Of a stretch of DNA of 64,000 nucleotides, positions 55,781 to 64,000 are shown one piece after another. This stretch comes from an uncultured Porphyromonadaceae bacterium (lineage in GTDB: Bacteria; Bacteroidota; Bacteroidia; Bacteroidales; Muribaculaceae). The stretch lies in NCBI GenBank assembly GCA_937892215.1, contig CALAVE010000065.1, positions 1 to 64,000 of the forward strand. Direction: 5' to 3'. Positions within the stretch are counted from its first letter, which is position 1. Each line of letters starts with the position of its first letter. Made by a program: the position numbers and the translations under genes. The notes under the pieces were generated by a model that saw nothing but the letters and a program-made list of their open reading frames with translations, had not been told where the DNA came from and searched no databases.

Positions 55781-56611
55781 TTACAGGCCCATTACGGCAT
55801 TAGCCACGGCCACAACATCGGTCACATCCACCGAACCACTCTTGTTGTAGTCGGCAAGTCCCACATTGAAGTTGCTCGGTGTATCGCCCATAACATAGTT
55901 GGCCAGCGCCACAACATCAGTGATGTCCAGCGAGTTGTCTTCATTCACATCACCCATAATGGCTTCATACACAAGTTCAAAGCTCTCCGTAACCGGTTCA
56001 CTCCAAGCGTCGTTGCTGTCACACACCAGCCACGTTATGGTATGCTCACCGGGATAGAGCATACTTGCGTCGATGTCGAATACGGTTTCACCTTCCGAAA
56101 CAAAGCCAAGAACCATCTCATCGTCTTTACCGTCAAAGAAATAGCAGTAATTGGTTATCACCTTTGCCTCGTTCGGAGGCGTCACAAGGAAATAGCGTGT
56201 CACAGGCGCGCTCCACTGGCCCTGATTGTCCTTGACACGCACCGATAGCGTGTGAAGACCCGGGCGGATTTCGCCCAAATCCACCACAGGGGTTAGTTCC
56301 TTGGCTTCGCTAACATTGCCATCTAACCAATATTGGCGCTCTGTGATATTTGTCGCCCTCTCCTCAACAGCCGTGCAGAGGAAACAACGTGTCACAGGCG
56401 CGCTCCACTGTTGCTCACTATCCTTCACACGTACGCTTATGGTGTGAAGTCCGGGCGACATAGCAGACAGGTTGATTTGAGAAGTTAGAGCTCGCGCGCT
56501 TCCCACGTCACCGTCAATCCAATATACCCGGTCTGTTATGCTTTTTGCCACCGCGGTTCCACCAACGAGCCATGCCAGCGTAAGCACAAGTATTAATAAT
56601 TTCCTGTCCAT
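55781..56611 (-). CDS. Secreted triple-repeat protein with a dockerin-type tail
   Basis: A 276-residue protein with a signal peptide (about 1-22). Three repeats of about 60-66 residues follow, each of the form YWIDGDV...PGLHTISVRVKD...WSAPVTR, the third most diverged. The C-terminus (about 220-276) is a dockerin type I-like pair of calcium loops (GDVNEDNSLDITDVVALANY and DYNKSGSVDVTDVVAVANAV). No cellulosome is expected in this group, so the dockerin may serve calcium-stabilised surface retention. A 22-bp identical DNA block in repeats 1 and 2 shows recent duplication. It lies 32 nt after the beta-helix gene. Confidence 0.85.
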   Translation of the reverse strand: MDRKLLILVLTLAWLVGGTAVAKSITDRVYWIDGDVGSARALTSQINLSAMSPGLHTISVRVKDSEQQWSAPVTRCFLCTAVEERATNITERQYWLDGNVSEAKELTPVVDLGEIRPGLHTLSVRVKDNQGQWSAPVTRYFLVTPPNEAKVITNYCYFFDGKDDEMVLGFVSEGETVFDIDASMLYPGEHTITWLVCDSNDAWSEPVTESFELVYEAIMGDVNEDNSLDITDVVALANYVMGDTPSNFNVGLADYNKSGSVDVTDVVAVANAVMGL

Positions 56612-56643
56612 AATAGTCAGTAAATATTCACTCTGCCGGTTAG

Positions 56644-57624
56644 TTATCGTGTCTCGGCCTGATGAGTCACATTAAGGCGCTTCCCGTCAACGCTTATCTG
56701 CAGGCTCTTAACTATTGGGGTCGTAGGTATTCTGTTCCACCCGTAGGTTCCTCCATTAATACCCACTTGGGTACCATCAGTCCCGATGTAGTCGGTCGGT
56801 GCGCTTAAAGTGAACGTTCTGCCCTCGGCATAATCCATATTGGCGGCATCGGTGAATAGTGTACTCACATTAACGCCAAACCAGCAATTCTCTTGGATTC
56901 CGGCTTCGGTACTTGCACCTTGGAAAATACAGTTCTTCACGGTTGAGCCACTATCTACACTCGTATGGTAGCCGCTACCGAAAATGCAATTAGTATAGAT
57001 GGCTCTAAAACTGCCATAATCATTATTCTGGCGCAATATGCAGTGGTCCATCAGTATCTGCCTCTCCGCATCGAATCCATACAAGCGCCCCCTTATAAAA
57101 CTATTATGGACATCAAGACCGGCCACACTATAGCCGCCCACGTTCATACCATCCAGATAGCACTGACGGAGCGTTATAGAGGAAGCTTTTTCACCATTTA
57201 TGACAAAACCTGTCGAACGGAATTTTGATGCCACCATCCCATCAGTTTGTTTCACAGACAGGTCCCCTGTCATATATACACCTTCGAGCACAACGTCGGT
57301 AAGAGGCTCATCATCGCTTCCCGAGTAAAAATTCAGTCCACCGCTGATAACCGTTGGGGCTATGCCTGCTTCCGCATCCGTCTCCCAACCCTGGCCGTAA
57401 ATTTTCACCGACTTAGTGATGTTAGTAGGTGTGGAGAATGAACCGGCCGTAAGCGTTATCACGCTCCCCGACTGCGCCGCATCATTATATGCTTTCACCA
57501 GCGCTCCCGCTCCGGTATAATACTTAACCTCACTGCCTGTTTGCAGCACCGCACTCACCACTTCGTTTTGGCACATCGCCGACATTGCTGTCAAAATCAT
57601 GCCTAACAATAATAACTTTCTCAT
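56644..57624 (-). CDS. Secreted right-handed beta-helix protein
   Basis: A 326-residue protein with a signal peptide (MRKLLLLGMILTAMSAMCQ). It has parallel beta-helix repeats typical of pectin-lyase-like proteins (SITLRQCYLDGMNVGGYSV; ILMDHCILRQNNDYG; IYTNCIFGSG) and a conserved C-terminal GTDGTQVGINGGTYGWNRIP seen in many Bacteroidetes exoproteins. No lyase active site can be assigned, so the role may be adhesion or glycan binding. I use the ATG at 57624 as giving the better signal; an ATG at 57633 adds MFD. It heads a two-gene operon with the dockerin protein. Confidence 0.82.
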   Translation of the reverse strand: MRKLLLLGMILTAMSAMCQNEVVSAVLQTGSEVKYYTGAGALVKAYNDAAQSGSVITLTAGSFSTPTNITKSVKIYGQGWETDAEAGIAPTVISGGLNFYSGSDDEPLTDVVLEGVYMTGDLSVKQTDGMVASKFRSTGFVINGEKASSITLRQCYLDGMNVGGYSVAGLDVHNSFIRGRLYGFDAERQILMDHCILRQNNDYGSFRAIYTNCIFGSGYHTSVDSGSTVKNCIFQGASTEAGIQENCWFGVNVSTLFTDAANMDYAEGRTFTLSAPTDYIGTDGTQVGINGGTYGWNRIPTTPIVKSLQISVDGKRLNVTHQAETR

Positions 57625-57726
57625 ATCAAACATTTTATTTTAAATTAATTATTTCTCAGCGTCTTTAATCTATCTCGCCTCCAGTGACCACATCCGTAGT
57701 CATCAAATCGTTTTTTCCCCACTTTG

Positions 57727-57734
57727 CAAAATTA
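57727..57734 (-). promoter_or_regulatory. -7 box of the beta-helix/dockerin operon
   Basis: TAATTTTG on the minus strand, about 100 nt before the start codon. It has no good -33 element, which would fit a promoter needing an activator bound at the adjacent direct repeats. Confidence 0.45.
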
Positions 57735-57755
57735 GCAAGCAAGCGACAAAACATG

Positions 57756-57791
57756 TTCTCACATTCACAATTTTTATTCTCATTTTCACAA
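57756..57791. promoter_or_regulatory. Tandem 15-bp direct repeats, candidate operator
   Basis: TTCTCACATTCACAA (57756-57770) and TTCTCATTTTCACAA (57777-57791) differ at two positions and are 21 bp apart, two helical turns. They begin where the -33 region of the minus-strand promoter would be. The TTCACAA core equals a half of the classical Rex operator, but here as direct rather than inverted copies. Confidence 0.5.
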
Positions 57792-57869
57792 AAAACGCCA
57801 CCGTGCAACATCACATTCCGAGTTTGTGGCATTTTTTAACATCATTTACCTAAATTTCAGCATATCCCG

Positions 57870-57900
57870 TTGTCCACTCCAAACTTTTTCGCTAAATTTG
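57870..57900 (+). promoter_or_regulatory. Promoter of the rex operon
   Basis: TTG (57870-57872), 20 nt, TAAATTTG (57893-57900). The predicted leader before the rex ATG is about 70 nt. Confidence 0.65.
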
Positions 57901-57977
57901 CAAGCTAAACTGCAATGGTATAACCTAAACCACGGTTTTCAGGGCAAACTGCCTGATTATAACCGACTTTTGAGAAA

Positions 57978-58637
57978 ATGAACGATATAAAAAACACTTC
58001 CAAAGCCTTTCTGCCTGAGCCCACACTCAGGAGACTGCCCTGGTATCTCGCATACGTGCAACTGCTCAATGCGAGGCACATCGAGTATGTCTCTTCTACG
58101 CAGATAGCCAAGGAAATCAACGTGGACTCTTCCCAGATTGCCAAGGACCTATCGTTCCTTAACATCAAGGGCAAGACCAGGATAGGCTATGAAGTGAAGA
58201 CGCTTGTAAAGGAACTGACCGATTTTCTCGGTTTCAAGCACAAGCACACGGCTGTGATGATTGGTGCCGGCAGTCTGGGCGGTGCGCTCATCCAGGACAT
58301 AGGGCTTTCACAGTACGGAATGACCATAGTGGCCGGATTCGACGTAAATCCCTCAATTATAGGCACATCAATCCGCAACGTACCCATCTACGACATCAAC
58401 GAACTGGCCGAGAAGCAGAAAAGCATTAACGCCGCCATAGCAATTCTCGCAGTTCCTGTGGAACACGCGCAAGATGCAGCGAACAAAATCATTGAGAGCG
58501 GCATCAAGGCAATCTGGAATTTCACGCCTTACCGCATCAAGACACCCACTAACATAGTGATTCAGAACACATCCATCTACGCCCACCTCGCAGTGATGTA
58601 TAACCGCCTCGAAGTGAGCAAAGACTTGAAAAAATGA
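57978..58637 (+). CDS. rex: Redox-sensing transcriptional repressor Rex
   Basis: A 219-residue regulator that binds DNA when NADH/NAD+ is low and leaves it when NADH rises. The winged helix is about residues 1-80 (RRLPWYLAYVQLL; SSTQIAKEINVDSSQIAKDL). The Rossmann domain starts at about 86 with MIGAGSLGGAL and ends with the domain-swap helix (AVMYNRLEVSKDL). It is first in a plus-strand group with the FAH-like gene (4-nt overlap), porU-2 and the LRR gene. Confidence 0.95.
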   Translation: MNDIKNTSKAFLPEPTLRRLPWYLAYVQLLNARHIEYVSSTQIAKEINVDSSQIAKDLSFLNIKGKTRIGYEVKTLVKELTDFLGFKHKHTAVMIGAGSLGGALIQDIGLSQYGMTIVAGFDVNPSIIGTSIRNVPIYDINELAEKQKSINAAIAILAVPVEHAQDAANKIIESGIKAIWNFTPYRIKTPTNIVIQNTSIYAHLAVMYNRLEVSKDLKK

Positions 58638-59215
58638 AATTGATAGGGATTAAAGACAATTATTGCCTAACGGGCGCAGCCACCAACGATAGCAGGTTGA
58701 ATGCCTCTATTATTGCAGATTCCGCACTCACAAGGAGCGGAAAGCCCGTGTTTCTCCCCGATTTCGCCTCGCAATGGACGCTTCACCCCACTCTGGTGCT
58801 GCGTGTGGGACGACTTGGCAAGCACATTGCGCACCGATTCGCACACCGCTACATTGATGCCATCGCAGCAGGTTTCACTCTTCAGGCAATAGGCGGCCCT
58901 GAGTGTGAACTTATCGGTTCCATCGACGGAGCCGCTATGGTGGGCGACTTCATATCGGTCACCGACCCGGAAGTGCTCTGTACTTCAACCATTTCGGTTA
59001 CCGACAATCACGGACTGTGCTACACGCCGTTCACTGCAGCCGCCCTCATTGTGAAACCACTGGAACTGGTTTCGACGCTGAGCAATCTGTTCACACTGAA
59101 AATGGGTGACCTTATCTTTTGCTCACAAGCGCCTTCGCAACTGGCGCCACACATAGGATATAACATATCGGCATCGCTCAATGGCATCGAGAACCTGAAA
59201 ATAAGATTTCGTTGA
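58634..59215 (+). CDS. Fumarylacetoacetate hydrolase-like protein
   Basis: A 193-residue protein related to the FAH/2-hydroxyhepta-2,4-diene-1,7-dioate isomerase fold. LVLRVGRLGKHIAHRFAHRY and DAIAAGFTLQAIG match its N-terminal core, but the metal ligands (E-x-E...D) of active FAH enzymes are not clearly present. A non-catalytic or altered role is possible. Its ATG overlaps the rex stop by 4 nt (ATGA), indicating translational coupling; the two are often adjacent in Bacteroidetes. Confidence 0.75.
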   Translation: MKLIGIKDNYCLTGAATNDSRLNASIIADSALTRSGKPVFLPDFASQWTLHPTLVLRVGRLGKHIAHRFAHRYIDAIAAGFTLQAIGGPECELIGSIDGAAMVGDFISVTDPEVLCTSTISVTDNHGLCYTPFTAAALIVKPLELVSTLSNLFTLKMGDLIFCSQAPSQLAPHIGYNISASLNGIENLKIRFR

Positions 59216-59244
59216 ACTTTTTTGAAAATAATTGACTAAGCGCT

Positions 59245-62200
59245 ATGTATAAAAATTTCATCATTAAGGTTTCAAGTATTCTGCTGGCAGTTTTTGCTTT
59301 CGCATTCACAGCCAGTGCTTTCTCATCCTCAAAGTACGCGTCAAGTTCCGTACTTGCAAGCGGGAAATGGGTTAAAATCGCCGTTGCCCAAGACGGAGTC
59401 TATGAACTCACCTACTCAGAACTCGCTGAAATGGGGTTCAGCAATCCGGCCAATGTGCGCATCTACGGACATGGCGGGCACATGATAAGTGAGGTTCTGA
59501 ACGGAAACGCCATCGATGACCTCACACTGGTGCCAGTGTTGCGCTCAAACAACAAAATCTGTTTCTACGCTAACGGCCCGGTACAGTTCACGCTAAACAA
59601 CCCCACTTCATCCACGCCTTACTACAAGCGCACTGTAAACACCTACTCCACACACGGATACTACTTTCTCACCGAATCTTCGGTATCGGAGAAGAAGGTA
59701 GCAGTGACAAGCGGTGGCTCACAAGGCACCATCAAGCGTAACACAAGCCTTGACTACGACTGGCACGAGACGGACCTTGTGTCCTACAGCCAGAGCGGAA
59801 AAGACCTTCTGGGTGAAGAACTTCAGGACGGATATTTCACCTACACAACCCGGCTCAACAATCTGGTGGAGGATTCGCCAATCTACGTGAACACCTGCAT
59901 AGGAGCCAAGACCACGGCTGCCGCTTACATAGGGACCACGCTCAATGGAGACGAAGTCCCATTCTCATCGAGCAGAGCCAAGATTTACCAGCCGTCGAGC
60001 ACCTACGTTTACTACAACTCGGCCTCTCCGGTTGCGTCCGTGAGCCTGTCGGAATACTCTGAAGACATTACCGTAACAGCAGGGCTTACCTGTACCAACG
60101 GCAGCATCACTTCGGCCCGCCTCGACTATGTGACGCTCACTTTCCAACGCAAGAACACGTTCTACAACGGTGGAAACGGACAGTTCCGCATGGGTTTCAA
60201 TAATATTACAAGCGCACAGAGAATAGAATTCCCCGACAACCCTTCAAACATCGTGGTATGGAACGTCGATGACCCGCAAAGTCCCATGGCTTATACGGCT
60301 TCGACCTACTCCTACAGCGAGTTAGACGAGTATGACAACACCGTAACACGCACTGTGAAGGCATTCACTCCGGGACTCAACAGCCAGTGGGCGCAGTTCG
60401 TTGCCTTCGACCCGACCAAGACACTGCTTAAGATAGATTCTTACGCTCCCATCTCCAACCAGAATCTTCACGCCATGTCCACTCCGGATATGGTCATAAT
60501 AGCCAACAAGAATTTCCTGGACCAAGCACAGAGAATAGCCGACATGCACCTTGAGACCGACGGTCTTAACGTAGCGGTGGTGGATCAAGACAAAATATTC
60601 AATGAATTTTCTTCGGGCACACCCGACGCAATGGCCTATCGCCTATTCTGCAAAATGCTGTACGACCGCAGCAGCACCAAGTTCAAGTACCTGCTGCTCT
60701 TCGGCGCAGGTTCCTACGACAACCGCGCACTGGTCGCCAGCCGCGACTTCAACGTGCTCACATATCAGACCACTACAAGTAATGACGAGGACTACTCATA
60801 CACATCCGACGATTTCTTCGGTCTGCTCGACGACAATTCAGGCGTGAACATATCAGCCGACATGCTCCGCATAGGTATCGGACGCTTTCCATCGACAAGC
60901 CTTGCCGAGGCTAAAAGCGACGTGGACAAATTGCTTGAATACGTCCTTAATCCCGACTATGGCGAGTGGCGTAACAATATCCTACTCTGCGCCGATGAAG
61001 GAGACGACGGACTGCACGCATTCCAGGCCGAGGGCGTTCATATGCTCATGAACGGTGAACTGGGCACAAACATGAACACTAATCGCGTCTATGTGGGGCA
61101 ATACCCCAAGGCCAACGAAACATGGATTTCCGACGCAAGCCGCAGGACTGCTTCTGAGGCCAAACGCCAGATGAACAACATGCTGTCGCAGGGACAGTAC
61201 TTCGCATCCTACATAGGTCACGCAGGCCCATCCACGTTCACCAAGTATTCACACATGTGGACCTCAAACGACGCTCAGTCAACCGGCTATAAGTTCCTGC
61301 CCATATTCACCACCGCAGCCTGCGACGTGGCACGCTACGACAGCGACCAGCGCGGTATAGCCGAGCACATGTTCCACAAGCCCGACGGCGGTGCCATAGC
61401 ACTTCTCACCTCGTCGCGCTCAGTTTACGCCGAGAGCAACGACGCACTTAACACCGCTTTTGTGCGCAATATGTTCTGCTACAACTCGCTCGGTTTCATG
61501 CCCACCGTGGGATACGCCTATATGAAGGCGAAACAGTCGTTCGGCTCCACCAACAACACCAACAAGATGTCGTTCCTGCTGCTGGGCGACCCTGCGATGA
61601 AGATTAACTATCCCAAGCCGTTCGTGAAAATCACCAAGATAAAGGACAACACTCTGAGCGGCGACTCCGTGCAACTGTATCCGCTGGAGCAGGTGAGCAT
61701 CGAGGCTTGCATCACCGATGAGGGCCAGTCGGACACCGACACTTCGTTTGAAGGCGACGTAACTATTTCGCTCTACGATTCAGAGCGCTACTTCGACACT
61801 TACACTCAGCGAGTTCTGGGCAGTGCATCGTCAGTGACACGCGACTGCTATTACAGCCGCGATCTGCTTGCACAAGTAAAGACCCGCGCCACCGGAGGCA
61901 TCATTCGCGCCACCATCACAGTGCCGCGCTCTGCCCTGGCCAACGGCCAGCAGGGTCTGCTCAGAATCTACGCCCACCGCGACAACAGTGACGATATGGT
62001 CAACGGCTACACCGACCGCCTGATTATAGCGTTGTACGACGAGGCCCACGTCACTAACCCCGACACTGAGGCTCCGGTAATCGACGCTATGTACATAGGC
62101 GAGCAGTCCTTCACCGATGGAGACGCAGTTGACCCGAACACCACTCTGTTCATCACAGTTACTGACAACGCAGGCATCAACACACAGAGCCTTTCTACGG

Positions 62201-62706
62201 GAAACAGCATGACCCTGATTCTGGACGGCGGCACTTCCTACTCAACCGTCAAGAACTTTGCCTCCGTCAATCAGGACGGAAGCGTGAGCATAGCATTCCC
62301 GCTCAGTTCGCTTTCCGAGGGCAAACACACACTCCGCTTCACGGTTTACGACCTCAGCGGCAATGCCACTTCGCGCACCATCAACTTTGTGGTTGCCAGC
62401 GAGTTTAACAAGCCCATCCTCACAGTGGCCGAGACCCCGGCAAGCGAGACAGCCACTTTCAACATCACGCATGAGTTGACCGAGACTCCCGTAGTCACCC
62501 TCAAGGTGATGGACGTGAAGGGTAACATCGTGTGGCGTGAGACCACCACCGAGTTCCCCTACGAATGGGACCTGAAGGACAATAGCGGCAAGCGACTGCC
62601 CGCCGGCGTATATGACTATTACGGCACTGTGAAAGCCGGCAACGCTTACGGCGGAACCGATGTGAAGCAACTCATAATTGTGGAGCCGCTCAATCGCGCC
62701 AACTAA
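59245..62706 (+). CDS. PorU-type type IX secretion sortase, homologue 2 (peptidase C25)
   Basis: A 1153-residue paralogue of the protein at 52254-55706 with the same domain order and nearly the same length. It has a signal peptide (about 1-25), RIYGHGGHMISEVL, and a C25 domain with His659 in YIGHAG and Cys693 in AACDVARYD. The C-terminal Ig domain reads KVMDVKGNIVW...WDLKDNSGKRLPAGVYDYYG. The catalytic pair is intact, so it should be active. It is 29 nt after the FAH-like gene and 15 nt before the LRR gene, so it is probably in the rex operon. The usual partner porV is not here. Confidence 0.9.
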   Translation: MYKNFIIKVSSILLAVFAFAFTASAFSSSKYASSSVLASGKWVKIAVAQDGVYELTYSELAEMGFSNPANVRIYGHGGHMISEVLNGNAIDDLTLVPVLRSNNKICFYANGPVQFTLNNPTSSTPYYKRTVNTYSTHGYYFLTESSVSEKKVAVTSGGSQGTIKRNTSLDYDWHETDLVSYSQSGKDLLGEELQDGYFTYTTRLNNLVEDSPIYVNTCIGAKTTAAAYIGTTLNGDEVPFSSSRAKIYQPSSTYVYYNSASPVASVSLSEYSEDITVTAGLTCTNGSITSARLDYVTLTFQRKNTFYNGGNGQFRMGFNNITSAQRIEFPDNPSNIVVWNVDDPQSPMAYTASTYSYSELDEYDNTVTRTVKAFTPGLNSQWAQFVAFDPTKTLLKIDSYAPISNQNLHAMSTPDMVIIANKNFLDQAQRIADMHLETDGLNVAVVDQDKIFNEFSSGTPDAMAYRLFCKMLYDRSSTKFKYLLLFGAGSYDNRALVASRDFNVLTYQTTTSNDEDYSYTSDDFFGLLDDNSGVNISADMLRIGIGRFPSTSLAEAKSDVDKLLEYVLNPDYGEWRNNILLCADEGDDGLHAFQAEGVHMLMNGELGTNMNTNRVYVGQYPKANETWISDASRRTASEAKRQMNNMLSQGQYFASYIGHAGPSTFTKYSHMWTSNDAQSTGYKFLPIFTTAACDVARYDSDQRGIAEHMFHKPDGGAIALLTSSRSVYAESNDALNTAFVRNMFCYNSLGFMPTVGYAYMKAKQSFGSTNNTNKMSFLLLGDPAMKINYPKPFVKITKIKDNTLSGDSVQLYPLEQVSIEACITDEGQSDTDTSFEGDVTISLYDSERYFDTYTQRVLGSASSVTRDCYYSRDLLAQVKTRATGGIIRATITVPRSALANGQQGLLRIYAHRDNSDDMVNGYTDRLIIALYDEAHVTNPDTEAPVIDAMYIGEQSFTDGDAVDPNTTLFITVTDNAGINTQSLSTGNSMTLILDGGTSYSTVKNFASVNQDGSVSIAFPLSSLSEGKHTLRFTVYDLSGNATSRTINFVVASEFNKPILTVAETPASETATFNITHELTETPVVTLKVMDVKGNIVWRETTTEFPYEWDLKDNSGKRLPAGVYDYYGTVKAGNAYGGTDVKQLIIVEPLNRAN

Positions 62707-62721
62707 TTATTTCTGAAAATA

Positions 62722-64000
62722 ATGAAAAAGATTATACTAACTGCTGCAGTGCTGCTTGCCACGTTCACTTGCGGTGCAGTGAACGTCAACACCACTTCGG
62801 GCAATCTGGCCAGTGAGGTCACCGACAAAACAGTGACATCTCTCGCTATTTCGGGCGAGATTGACGCTCGTGACCTCGTATTCGTGGCCAACGACCTAAC
62901 TGAACTCACTGAACTTGACCTCAGTGGCGCAAGCATTGTAGCCTACGAAAGCGACGAGCCCGTTCTGGGCAACGCTATGCGCTTTGCCGCCGATGAACTG
63001 CCGGCAACGGTATTTTTCGGCAAAAATTACACCAGTGTGGTGCTACCTACGACACTAAAAGTGATTGGCAATCAGGCCATGGCCGGATGCGCTCGGCTCA
63101 CTGCCGTGGAAATTCCGGCATCGGTAACCCGGATAGGTGACGACGCATTCAACGGGAGCGGAATCACTTCAGTAACGATTCCGGCCTCTGTGCTAACAAT
63201 GGGCGACAGAGCCTTTGCCTACTGTGAGTCGCTCACCTCAGCCACTGTGTTATGCGAGGACCTAGGTCCGGAGGCGTTCGCCTCTTGCTCATCTCTTTCA
63301 CAGGCAACAATAGGTAACGGCGTGAAGACGATTGGTTCCGGCGCTTTTAAGGGTGCTACCGCGCTACAGGAGATTAGCGTGACCGAAGGTTCATCACTGG
63401 AAGCCATTGGAGATTGCGCATTCATGGGTAGCGGCATCAAGAGTGCCGACCTGAGCAATCTGAGTAACCTAACGGCCATAGGAATGTGGGCTTTCGCAAA
63501 CTGCGAGAACCTCAACGACCTGAACCTGAGCGGCTCGGTGAAAAGCGTTGGCGATGGCGCTTTCTTCTATAATACCGGCCTTGAATCAGTGCAGATGCCC
63601 CAAGGAATAACCCGCGTGGGCGACTACCTGTTTGCCGGATGCAACGCAGTGAACAACGATTCAGTGATAATTGAAGGTTACAAGGAAGTGGGACGTTACG
63701 CATTCTACAACTGGGACCAGGTGACTCGCTTCGTAGTGTCCGGTTCCGTAACAAGTATCGGTGACCGAGCCATGGCCGGCATGACAGCGCTGGAAATGAT
63801 GAGCAGTTACGCAGTGGACGTTCCTGAGTTGGGCGAAAACGTGTGGGACGGAGTGGAACAGCAGTACGTGACTCTGTTCGTGAACGAGGCCAGCGTGGAC
63901 GCATACCGCGATGCCGCTCAGTGGCAGGAATTCAAGATTGACATGGAGCCGACAGAGGTTTCTGATATTACCGGCGACCTTGCCGACATTAGCGCCCATT
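62722..64000 (+). CDS. BspA-type leucine-rich-repeat surface protein (runs off the window)
   Basis: An open frame of at least 426 codons starting MKKIILTAAVLLATFTCGAV, a signal peptide. After an N-terminal segment with LTELTELDLSGAS, LRR_5/BspA repeats run from about residue 108 (VIGNQAMAGCARLTAVEIPA; RIGDDAFNGSGITSVTIPAS; TMGDRAFAYCESLTS; and further units) to about 350. The 3' end lies outside the window. The family mediates adhesion to host proteins and other bacteria and is often exported by the type IX system. It follows porU-2 by 15 nt, which makes it a natural candidate cargo. Confidence 0.88.
   Translation, partial: MKKIILTAAVLLATFTCGAVNVNTTSGNLASEVTDKTVTSLAISGEIDARDLVFVANDLTELTELDLSGASIVAYESDEPVLGNAMRFAADELPATVFFGKNYTSVVLPTTLKVIGNQAMAGCARLTAVEIPASVTRIGDDAFNGSGITSVTIPASVLTMGDRAFAYCESLTSATVLCEDLGPEAFASCSSLSQATIGNGVKTIGSGAFKGATALQEISVTEGSSLEAIGDCAFMGSGIKSADLSNLSNLTAIGMWAFANCENLNDLNLSGSVKSVGDGAFFYNTGLESVQMPQGITRVGDYLFAGCNAVNNDSVIIEGYKEVGRYAFYNWDQVTRFVVSGSVTSIGDRAMAGMTALEMMSSYAVDVPELGENVWDGVEQQYVTLFVNEASVDAYRDAAQWQEFKIDMEPTEVSDITGDLADISAH

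Larger units (their letters stand above)
57634..57977. other. Intergenic regulatory region between divergent genes
   Basis: About 340 bp with no gene. It contains the -7 box of the beta-helix gene (57734-57727, minus), two 15-bp direct repeats (57756-57770 and 57777-57791) and the rex promoter (57870-57900, plus). Confidence 0.7.

Noticed and set aside
57756..57791. Canonical Rex operator
   Set aside because: The TTCACAA cores are direct, not inverted, so the classical palindrome TTGTGAA-N-TTCACAA is not formed.
1..64000. tRNA or rRNA genes
   Set aside because: I scanned the intergenic regions and saw no cloverleaf with a GGTTCGANTCC-type arm, and no rRNA sequence.

Overview
The window reads as a chromosomal segment of a Bacteroidales bacterium, probably from the Prevotellaceae/Muribaculaceae side of the order. 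The signs are: Bacteroidetes-type promoters (TTTG or TTG, 19-20 bp, TAnnTTTG) in front of many genes; a str-S10-spc-alpha ribosomal superoperon without tuf but with map-infA-rpmJ inside it; two PorU-type (peptidase C25) type IX secretion sortase homologues; a subtilase ending in a short type IX-like sorting tail; BspA-type leucine-rich repeats; and an RHS-core scrap of the kind common in this order. Base composition is near 50% GC by eye. The genus cannot be fixed from the sequence.

Layout. 1-260: a structured repeat unit with a 55-bp exact direct repeat. 261-7877 (minus): a giant secreted subtilase, the decayed 3' end of a relative of it, and an OmpA-family porin. 8039-10943 (minus): preQ1/queuosine operon queF-queC-(beta-barrel ORF)-queD-queE. 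11066-15645: RHS scrap, LTA-synthase-like phosphotransferase (minus), GH31 glucosidase (plus). 15706-33973 (minus): 33 genes from rpsL to rplQ driven by one near-consensus promoter. Only three gaps in this operon exceed 130 nt, and they lie directly before rpsG, rpsH and rpsD. 34264-37286: rfbC, asd and a membrane-tethered AraC regulator. 37388-44223 (minus): six genes encoding a CHASE2 membrane protein, a secreted caspase-fold/Sel1 protein, a DUF4384-like protein and three exported proteins of unknown function. 44317-51904 (minus): argB-like kinase, prfB, fadD, yidC, pyrG. 52254-64000: porU-1 (plus), a convergent beta-helix/dockerin pair (minus), then rex-FAH-like-porU-2-BspA LRR gene (plus), the last running off the window.

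How the parts work together. Housekeeping translation (ribosome, EF-G, RF2, IF-1, Map), membrane insertion (SecY, YidC) and nucleotide supply (PyrG, preQ1 enzymes) dominate the centre. The flanks are devoted to the cell envelope and secretion. The most system-like accessory locus is the CHASE2-caspase operon: every product carries a signal peptide or membrane segments, so it looks like a periplasmic/envelope sensing or proteolysis complex rather than a cytoplasmic death effector. The second unusual locus is the duplicated PorU around rex. Two pieces of gene debris (subtilase family and RHS family) show that both flanks of the 6-11 kb region have lost exoprotein genes.
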